Source: an uncultured Blautia sp. (lineage in GTDB: Bacteria; Bacillota; Clostridia; Lachnospirales; Lachnospiraceae). From it: DNA of 5,678 nt. A model generated the notes under the pieces. That model did no database searches and was not told the DNA's origin. It saw only the letters and a program-made list of their open reading frames with translations. The stretch spans positions 1 through 5,678 of the forward strand of contig URWL01000151.1 of the NCBI GenBank assembly GCA_900551465.1. The letters are read 5' to 3'. How positions within the stretch are numbered: the stretch's first letter is position 1; each line of letters starts with the position of its first letter. Shown here in pieces: positions 1 to 4,781 of the stretch. The position numbers and the translations under genes are program-made.

Positions 1-985
1 TAAACAGGCATCATAGGGACTTTGAAAGTAAGGAAATTATTGAGAAACCAGAGAAAGAGTGGGTAATTATAAAGAATGATCACGAGGCTATAGTGTCAGA
101 AGAACTCTGGGATAATGTAAATGATGAAATCCAGAGCCATAGGAATAAAGGTAACGCAGGAAGAAGAGGGAAAAGAAATGGTACTACTCCTCTCAGCGGT
201 AAAATCTTTTGTGGATGTTGCGGTAGAGTGCTTTGGAAACATATGTCAAAAGGCTCATATAAGACCAAAGAGGGAAAAAAACACGGATATAAGACCTATG
301 CACAATGGTATTGTAGTGGTAAGATAGGAAGAGGAGAATTAGCTTGTAGTGACCCGGCTACAGTGTCAGGAGTAAAACTCAATAAGTATCTGGTAGAAAT
401 GGCAGATATGCTTTTAGATTACAGTACAATAGAGTATAGCAAGAATCTCCTAAAAAGAAGAACATTAAAATGGTTGGAAGATCTTAAGGATCAGCTATCC
501 ACTCCTATGGATAATGAGGCAGTAGAAAAGGCTGTGGCAGATCTGGAGCGTAAGAGAGGAAATCTCATAGATTTATATACAGATGGACTTATTACAAAAG
601 CAGAATTTAAAAGTAAATCTGTAGAGTTGGATAATGAATTGGAGAAACAGCAAGCCCTTTTAGATGCACAAGAGGTTAATCCTGATATTAAAGCTATTGA
701 GGACACCATAGCGAATATTGATGAAGAGATAGAGGTGTTGTATGAGAATCAGACAATGGTAGAAGAGAAAAAGATCCAGTTCATTACAGAGCATATTAAA
801 AAGATTATAGTGCTGAGTAATAATGATATATTTGTAACTTTAGACAGGGTAGCAGGAGCCGTTCTTTTCATTGATAAAACAGATGCAAGATTCCATGTAG
901 TGCCTATGGATGAGTATGATTCAGAAGAATTAAGCAGAGTGGGTATAACAGAGAATGAAATTGTACCGTTTGATAGGGAAAGTAT
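1..985 (+). mobile_element. Right end of an integrated large-serine-recombinase element (left end outside window)
   Basis: This is the part of a mobile element that lies left of the interrupted phosphatase gene. It contains the C-terminal two thirds of a large serine recombinase, and nothing of its left end or cargo is visible. The right boundary is inferred. From TGC CGC (985-990) onward the sequence reads as a canonical low-molecular-weight phosphatase (C-R-S-T-M-S-Q...). Just before that point the codons give L-I-G-K-V instead of the family's C-x-G-N-I. The exact crossover base cannot be fixed without the left junction or an empty-site relative; somewhere in 976-990 is plausible. The recombinase lies next to the right end and points toward the host gene, as in the second element of this window. 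Confidence 0.75.
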
Positions 986-1061
986 GCCGCAGCACCATGT
1001 CCCAATTTGTTTTTCAAGACATGATCAACAAGCAAGGTCTTACCGACCAATTTTATATTGA
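3..1061 (+). CDS. Large serine recombinase, 5'-partial
   Basis: Site-specific integrase/excisionase of the large serine recombinase family, truncated by the window edge. The N-terminal catalytic domain with the nucleophilic serine is not in view. The frame is open from base 3, so the GTG at 93 is an internal valine, not a start. What is visible (352 residues) begins at the end of the recombinase DNA-binding domain (EWVIIKNDHEAIVSEELWDNV, nt about 60-120). A zinc-ribbon follows, with Cys pairs near nt 210-221 (FCGCC) and single Cys near nt 312-347 (QWYCSG, LACSDP). A long charged coiled-coil segment (about nt 430-770, rich in Glu/Lys/Leu) comes next, then a small C-terminal beta region. The last 25 residues, from Met-Pro-Gln-His-His at nt 984, are translated from the interrupted phosphatase gene in another frame. 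The native C-terminus in a circular element would therefore differ. Confidence 0.9.
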   Translation, partial: NRHHRDFESKEIIEKPEKEWVIIKNDHEAIVSEELWDNVNDEIQSHRNKGNAGRRGKRNGTTPLSGKIFCGCCGRVLWKHMSKGSYKTKEGKKHGYKTYAQWYCSGKIGRGELACSDPATVSGVKLNKYLVEMADMLLDYSTIEYSKNLLKRRTLKWLEDLKDQLSTPMDNEAVEKAVADLERKRGNLIDLYTDGLITKAEFKSKSVELDNELEKQQALLDAQEVNPDIKAIEDTIANIDEEIEVLYENQTMVEEKKIQFITEHIKKIIVLSNNDIFVTLDRVAGAVLFIDKTDARFHVVPMDEYDSEELSRVGITENEIVPFDRESMPQHHVPICFSRHDQQARSYRPILY

Positions 1062-1416
1062 TTCAGCTGCCACCAGCCGGGAAGAGATCGGTAACGGACC
1101 ACATTATGGTACGGTTGCAAAATGTCGGGAAATGGGAATTCCTGTGCTTCCCCATAAAGCAGTACAGATGACTAAAAAGGATTACCAGAAGTATGATTAC
1201 CTGATTGGTATGGATACCTGGAATATTCGGAATATGACTAGGATTGCAGGCGGAGATCCGGATAGAAAGATTTATAAGCTTTTGGAATTTGCGGATTTGT
1301 CAGAGGACATTGCAGATCCCTGGTACACAGGAAATTTTGATGAAACTTATGCAGATGTACAGAAAGGATGTACAGCTTTTTTGGAATATCTGAAACGAAA
1401 TGGGAAAATCAGATGA
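955..1416 (+). CDS. Low-molecular-weight protein tyrosine phosphatase, 5' end replaced by element
   Basis: Low-molecular-weight phosphotyrosine phosphatase fold, cytoplasmic. The 3' 143 codons are intact. C-R-S-T-M-S-Q starts at codon 11. The acid/base aspartate motif D-P-W-Y-T-G-N is at residues 121-127. The length after the junction fits the roughly 155-residue family. The first ten codons come from the mobile element (M-K-L-Y-R-L-I-G-K-V). In the family the P-loop is C-x5-R-S, often C-x-G-N-I-C-R-S. Here the position of the nucleophilic Cys is Leu6 and the conserved Asn is Lys9, so the chimeric product should be catalytically dead even if translated. The ATG at 955 has only a weak upstream site (AGAG) and lies inside the recombinase frame, so expression is doubtful. 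Precise excision of the element would presumably rebuild a normal gene. Confidence 0.85.
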   Translation: MKLYRLIGKVCRSTMSQFVFQDMINKQGLTDQFYIDSAATSREEIGNGPHYGTVAKCREMGIPVLPHKAVQMTKKDYQKYDYLIGMDTWNIRNMTRIAGGDPDRKIYKLLEFADLSEDIADPWYTGNFDETYADVQKGCTAFLEYLKRNGKIR

Positions 1417-1597
1417 TTATAGTTAAAGTTACGATTGTTATTTGATAAAGAAAACAAAAAGTAAAATTCTGAAGGTTGATATACTGATCGAACAGATCCG
1501 AGCATTTTGCAGGAAAACAGAGAAAAACTATTTAATTAAAACAGAACTATTTTAAAAACAGGAAACTATTGAGGGAGAATTTGTCGATGAAAAATTC

Positions 1598-1627
1598 TTT
1601 ACATTCAGTGGTTTCTTGTTTTATACT
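1598..1627 (+). promoter_or_regulatory. Possible sigma-A promoter upstream of the DUF5688 gene
   Basis: TTTACA (1598-1603, five of six matches to TTGACA) and TATACT (1622-1627, five of six to TATAAT) are separated by 18 bases. A transcript would start near 1634, leaving a leader of about 135 bases before the ATG at 1770. The leader contains small hairpins. It is the only promoter-like pair I found between the interrupted phosphatase and the next gene, but AT-rich DNA gives such matches by chance. Confidence 0.4.
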
Positions 1628-1645
1628 AATTATAGAGCAGCTCTG

Positions 1646-1662
1646 AGAGAAATATTTTCTCT
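1646..1662 (+). other. Short hairpin in leader region
   Basis: AGAGAAA-TAT-TTTCTCT forms a perfect 7-bp stem with a 3-base loop. It is preceded by a small palindrome AGAGC-A-GCTCT (1634-1644). Downstream, AACATC (1685-1690) can pair with GATGTT (1699-1704). There is no T-run after the first stem, so it is not a convincing terminator. The three could form a structured 5' leader for the gene at 1770, but they match no riboswitch I can name. Confidence 0.3.
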
Positions 1663-1769
1663 TCTGAATTCTAAAGTCGCAGGAAAACATCTGTTTCAGG
1701 ATGTTGCAGCGATATCTATTAATATCATGGGCATGTCGCCCGCATTCGCAGGAAAGATGAGGAATATCA

Positions 1770-2708
1770 ATGGATAACAGGTATGAAAGTTTTGTGGAAA
1801 CTTTTAGGCAGAAACTGATCGATGCAACCGGTTATGGAGAAGATAGGATTTTTTATAAGAGCAGGGAAGAATATCCGCCGACTTCCGGTGATCGGTTATT
1901 TGTGAAACAGTTTGAGGCCAATGGGGTGACAGAAGTCTGTGCCCTGTATGTTGGTGATCTGTATGAGGAATACAGACGGGGATTGGGAATGGATATGATT
2001 GTAAAAGATGTGGTGAAGAGACTGCAGGGCATCTCAAGGACTGATATTATTGAGAAAGCCAAAATCATAAGTGATTATGATAAAATAAAAAATTATCTTT
2101 TTATCCGTCTTATAAACAAAAATAAATATGAAGCTGATCTGAGGGATTCGGTATATCGTACCATTGGAGATATTGCAATGGTTCTTTATGTCCGCATGGG
2201 AGAAATAGAAGGGTATACCAGCAGCATGAAGGTGAAACAGCATATGCTGGAAAAATGGGATATGGACAGAGATGAAGTTTTTGAGGCGGCTCTTTTGAAT
2301 ACATATTTTATTTCTCCGCCCAGAATTTACTGCTGGGAAAAAATGCTGTTCGATACTCACTATGAGGGAGAAAATTTTATGAACCTTTTATCGGATTATC
2401 CTATTCGAAGAGGTGCAGTGGGCAATTGTCTCAGCACAGTAAAGAGGACAAACGGAGCAGTGGCAGTATTCCTGCCCGGGGTGGCCAGCCGGCTGGCAGA
2501 TCTGATGCAGGGAAACCTGTATCTTGTTTTTACCAGTATACATGAGGTGATGATACATAATGAAAAAACAGCGGATCCGGAAGATCTGCGTCATGTACTG
2601 ATCGATACGATAAAAGAAACCACACTTGAGGAGGACGTATTGACTTTCCACATTTATCATTATGACAGAGCAACCGGAATTTTTAGTTTATGTGATGAAG
2701 AGGATTAA
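1770..2708 (+). CDS. DUF5688 family protein
   Basis: An intact 312-residue protein that I place in the DUF5688 family, a group of unknown function mainly from Lachnospiraceae. The resemblance is by recall of the family pattern. Matching points are an N-terminal alpha/beta part ending in L-Y-E-E-Y-R-R-G (64-71), a middle segment with the DYDKIKNYLFIRLINKN-like block (103-119), and a helical piece with HMLEKWDMDRDEVF (158-171). The C-terminal half contains GNLYLVFTSIHEVMIH (248-263) and ends in an IYHYDRATG strand (295-303). There is no signal peptide or membrane segment, so it is probably cytoplasmic. The ATG start is supported by GAGGAA at 1759-1764, five bases upstream. Its position between a phosphatase and a cell-wall amidase gives no clear role. 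Family members often occur in several copies per genome, so it may be unrelated to its neighbours. Confidence 0.8.
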   Translation: MDNRYESFVETFRQKLIDATGYGEDRIFYKSREEYPPTSGDRLFVKQFEANGVTEVCALYVGDLYEEYRRGLGMDMIVKDVVKRLQGISRTDIIEKAKIISDYDKIKNYLFIRLINKNKYEADLRDSVYRTIGDIAMVLYVRMGEIEGYTSSMKVKQHMLEKWDMDRDEVFEAALLNTYFISPPRIYCWEKMLFDTHYEGENFMNLLSDYPIRRGAVGNCLSTVKRTNGAVAVFLPGVASRLADLMQGNLYLVFTSIHEVMIHNEKTADPEDLRHVLIDTIKETTLEEDVLTFHIYHYDRATGIFSLCDEED

Positions 2709-2780
2709 ATGGCACAGGGAAAGAAACTGCATATACTGGTCATAAAAGGAAGATCAGGGGGAATTACCTTTGGCATATAA
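2709..2780 (+). CDS. Possible 23-residue ORF between DUF5688 gene and amidase start
   Basis: ATG directly follows the TAA of the DUF5688 gene (TAAATG). GAAGAGG lies a few bases upstream, and the frame runs MAQGKKLHILVIKGRSGGIT and three more codons to a TAA at 2778-2780, overlapping the amidase start by 11 bases. It could be a coupling peptide that carries ribosomes to the amidase TTG, or chance. No homologue is known to me. Confidence 0.2.
   Translation: MAQGKKLHILVIKGRSGGITFGI
2756..2761 (+). promoter_or_regulatory. Ribosome binding site that fixes the TTG start of the split amidase
   Basis: AGGGGG lies eight bases before TTG (2770). TTG is followed by codons for A-Y-K-V-I-L-D-A-G-H, the standard first strand and motif of Amidase_3 proteins. 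No ATG or GTG is available in this frame at the right place, so TTG is the likely start. Confidence 0.65.
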
Positions 2781-2835
2781 AGTTATACTTGACGCAGGAC
2801 ATGGAGATGATATTTTGCGGAAAAAAGGTATATAG
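2770..2835 (+). pseudogene. 5' fragment of interrupted SPOR-domain amidase
   Basis: The first 11 codons (M-A-Y-K-V-I-L-D-A-G-H, TTG start) are the N-terminal strand and first zinc-ligand motif of an N-acetylmuramoyl-L-alanine amidase (Amidase_3). After the shared ACATGG (2799-2804) the frame enters the mobile element. It adds G-D-D-I-L-R-K-K-G-I and stops at TAG (2833-2835). The 21-residue product cannot be functional. Joining this piece at ACATGG to the copy at 4789-4794 restores ...L-D-A-G-H-G-G-G-D-P-G in frame. The remainder of the gene is 4781-5524. Confidence 0.85.
2799..2804 (+). repeat. Left 6-bp direct repeat (attL core) of the amidase-splitting element
   Basis: ACATGG here matches ACATGG at 4789-4794. 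Host sequence lies to the left (GACGCAGG, coding D-A-G) and element sequence to the right (AGATGATATTTTGCGG). Large serine recombinases exchange strands at a 2-bp core inside a short identity like this one, but which two bases are used cannot be told from this window. Confidence 0.75.
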
Positions 2836-2845
2836 GACAGGGGAT

Positions 2846-2854
2846 TGCTATAAT
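2846..2854 (+). promoter_or_regulatory. Extended -10 promoter of the element
   Basis: TGCTATAAT is a perfect TGn-TATAAT extended -10. No good -35 box is seen at the usual distance, which extended -10 promoters tolerate. Transcription would start near 2861, only about ten bases before the ATG at 2872, so the first ORF would have a very short leader. This promoter could drive the small ORF, the recombinase and, by read-through, the remaining amidase codons and the downstream gene. It lies close to the left element end, so in a circular form its upstream flank would be the element's right end. Confidence 0.65.
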
Positions 2855-2871
2855 CTGTACAAAAGGGCAAA

Positions 2872-3090
2872 ATGGAGAGAGCCGATTTGAGCAGAAGAGA
2901 TGCAGCCGCCTGGAAAGTGGAAAGGATTTATGGAAATAAAGATTCATTGGAGAAACTATTAACCTGTGCAGTCAGCAAGTATGAAGAGGACGTTTGGAGA
3001 GAGTTTTATAATTTAAATTGGAAATACGAACGCAGAAAGGAAAAAAAGTCGTCTGATCGCTACTGTCATGCTGTGCAGGAGAAAAAATAA
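2872..3090 (+). CDS. Small charged protein of unknown function upstream of the recombinase
   Basis: A 72-residue protein that I do not recognise. It starts MERADLSRRDAAAWKVERIY, has a central amphipathic segment (L-E-K-L-L-T-C-A-V), and ends in a strongly basic stretch (K-Y-E-R-R-K-E-K-K). No signal peptide or membrane segment is seen. ATG is the only start in frame after the TAA at 2851-2853; AAGGG (2863-2867) lies close before it. Its TAA overlaps the recombinase ATG by one base (TAATG), so the two should be translated together. A small charged protein co-encoded with a large serine recombinase could be the recombination directionality factor that switches the enzyme to excision, or an accessory DNA-binding protein. 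This is inference from position, size and charge only. Confidence 0.6.
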   Translation: MERADLSRRDAAAWKVERIYGNKDSLEKLLTCAVSKYEEDVWREFYNLNWKYERRKEKKSSDRYCHAVQEKK

Positions 3091-4781
3091 TGATTGAAAA
3101 TAGTCCTGCATACCTGGGAAATATTTCGAAAGAGCCGGATATACTCAGAAGAGAGGGCGCGTTTCGGCAAGAGCATTTAGATTCGCACAGGAATTCAAAT
3201 GGTATACCGGAATATTCTGCAGCACTTTATATTCGTTTGTCCAGAGAGGATGGAGATAAGGAAGAAAGTGACAGTGTAGTCAATCAGAAAAAGATTTTGA
3301 CCGGATATCTGAAGGATCAGCCAGATATCAGTTTTTATGATCTGTATGTGGATGACGGATATACGGGAACTAATTTTGAAAGACCAGGATTTAAGAGAAT
3401 GCTGGAAGATATACAGACCGGGCTGGTGAACTGTGTAGTGGTTAAGGATCTTTCCAGATTTGGAAGAGATTATATTGATTCGGGATATTATCTGGAACGG
3501 GTCTTTCCGAAACAAGGCGTCCGTTTTGTTTCCGTTTCAGATGGGATAGACAGTCTTCGTCAGTCATATGATATGCTTTTGCCGATAAAGAATATATTTA
3601 ATGAACAGTATGCAAGAGATATTTCCAGAAAGATACGGGCAACTATGAGGGCAAAACAACGGGCAGGAGAGTTCATTGGCGCTTTTGCTTGTTACGGATA
3701 TCGAAAGGATCCCCGTAATAGAAATCATCTTCTTATTGACGAATATGCTGCTCCTATTGTACGTAAAATCTTTGCGTTGTTTCTTAATGGAAAAAGTAAG
3801 CAGGAAATTGCAGAGCTTTTAAATAAAGAAGGAATACTTTGTCCTTCCGAATATAAAAGACAGTGTGGACAAAACTACAGAAATGGTATTAAAACGGAAA
3901 GCTCTTCAGGCTGGACATATGCAACTGTTCACTGTATGTTGAAGAATGAAGTTTATACAGGAGCCATGGTTCAGGGAAAGAAAGTACAGAATATGAGAAG
4001 CAGACAACGTACAATAAATCGAAAGGACTGGATTATAGTACCAGATATGCATGAAGCGGTGATTAGTAAAGAGACATGGGAAAGAACACAAAAACTTCTT
4101 CAGCAAAATGGCAGGACGGCGGCGGGGAAATATGAGAAAGGTATTTTCTCAGGGCTGATTTTTTGTGGTAAGTGTAAAAATACAATGGTACAGAATCGAT
4201 GGAAACGTTCAGATGGAAGTGTGGTTTCCTGCTATTACTGTGGAACTTATAAAAGGAAAGGAAAAAATTTTTGTTCACCACATGCTCTTCCGACTGAATT
4301 GCTGGAAAGTCTGGTTAAAGAGGATCTTCAAAAAATTTTGCTTTCAAAATATGATCTGAACAGTATGTATCAAAAAGTACAGGCACAGAGAAGTAAGGAA
4401 GAAAAGAATAAAATGCTCCAGGAATTGGTTAAAAATAATAATTTGCTGTTAAAGGTACGAAATTTAAAGAAGCAATCCTATGAAGATTACAGGGAGGGGA
4501 TATTGACTCGTGAAGAATTTCTTTTTTATTCAGAGGATTATTCAAGAAAAGAACAGTTATACTTAAAGAGGGCAGAAGAATTGAAAAACATGGAAAATTA
4601 TTATAAAAAAGCCGGAGAAAGCGCCGGAGATAAGGAATTCCAGGATCCCAAAAGGAAAAAATATATTTGCAAACAGATATTTATGGAACTGATCGATCGA
4701 ATTGAAGTACGGGAAGATCAGCGCTTGGAGATTCATTATCGTTTTTCTAAACCTGATAACATAAAAAAATTCGCAGAATAG
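3090..4781 (+). CDS. Large serine recombinase (site-specific integrase)
   Basis: A complete 563-residue large serine recombinase that should integrate and excise the element carrying it. Domains in order are as follows. An N-terminal extension covers about 1-42. The resolvase catalytic domain (about 43-185) has the nucleophile Ser51 in Y-I-R-L-S-R-E-D, then DGYTGTNFERPGF (89-101) and V-V-K-D-L-S-R-F-G-R-D (117-127), the conserved active-site arginine region. The recombinase DNA-binding domain (about 195-345) contains HEAVISKETWERTQ (321-334). The zinc ribbon has Cys359, Cys362, Cys384 and Cys395. A coiled-coil insertion follows (about 425-505), then a C-terminal beta region (D-R-I-E-V, L-E-I-H-Y). 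All key residues are present, so it looks active. The start at 3090 overlaps the previous stop (TAATG) and has GGAGA at 3078-3082. The stop TAG overlaps the GTG of the amidase remainder. Confidence 0.95.
   Translation: MIENSPAYLGNISKEPDILRREGAFRQEHLDSHRNSNGIPEYSAALYIRLSREDGDKEESDSVVNQKKILTGYLKDQPDISFYDLYVDDGYTGTNFERPGFKRMLEDIQTGLVNCVVVKDLSRFGRDYIDSGYYLERVFPKQGVRFVSVSDGIDSLRQSYDMLLPIKNIFNEQYARDISRKIRATMRAKQRAGEFIGAFACYGYRKDPRNRNHLLIDEYAAPIVRKIFALFLNGKSKQEIAELLNKEGILCPSEYKRQCGQNYRNGIKTESSSGWTYATVHCMLKNEVYTGAMVQGKKVQNMRSRQRTINRKDWIIVPDMHEAVISKETWERTQKLLQQNGRTAAGKYEKGIFSGLIFCGKCKNTMVQNRWKRSDGSVVSCYYCGTYKRKGKNFCSPHALPTELLESLVKEDLQKILLSKYDLNSMYQKVQAQRSKEEKNKMLQELVKNNNLLLKVRNLKKQSYEDYREGILTREEFLFYSEDYSRKEQLYLKRAEELKNMENYYKKAGESAGDKEFQDPKRKKYICKQIFMELIDRIEVREDQRLEIHYRFSKPDNIKKFAE

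Larger units (their letters stand above)
1427..1777 (+). pseudogene. Possible decayed gene: coding-like frame with an internal TAA
   Basis: This gap between the phosphatase and the DUF5688 gene holds no intact gene. One frame is open from 1427 to a TAA at 1553-1555, and again for 73 codons (1556-1774) to a TAA at 1775-1777. The second block looks protein-like (FFTFSGFLFYTNYRAALREI, then LLNSKVAGKHLFQDVAAISI and NIMGMSPAFAGKMRNING). It has no convincing start codon: TTG at 1442 before the stop and TTG at 1616 after it are the only candidates seen. Its stop overlaps the ATG of the next gene by 8 bases, as in a coupled operon. I do not recognise the family. It could be the decayed tail of a real gene, or chance in AT-rich DNA. 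A promoter-like sequence inside it (1598-1627) argues partly for the latter. Confidence 0.3.

Noticed and set aside
93..1061. GTG at 93 as the start of a complete 322-residue gene
   Set aside because: The same frame is open back to base 3 and reads as recombinase domain sequence (EWVIIKNDHEAIVSEELW), so the GTG is an internal Val of a longer gene.
1646..1662. Hairpin as a Rho-independent terminator for the phosphatase gene
   Set aside because: AT-rich stem, no T-run after it, and more than 200 bases past the stop codon.
2034..2360. Minus-strand 108-codon ORF inside the DUF5688 gene
   Set aside because: Antisense shadow of a coherent 312-codon gene; no family resemblance.
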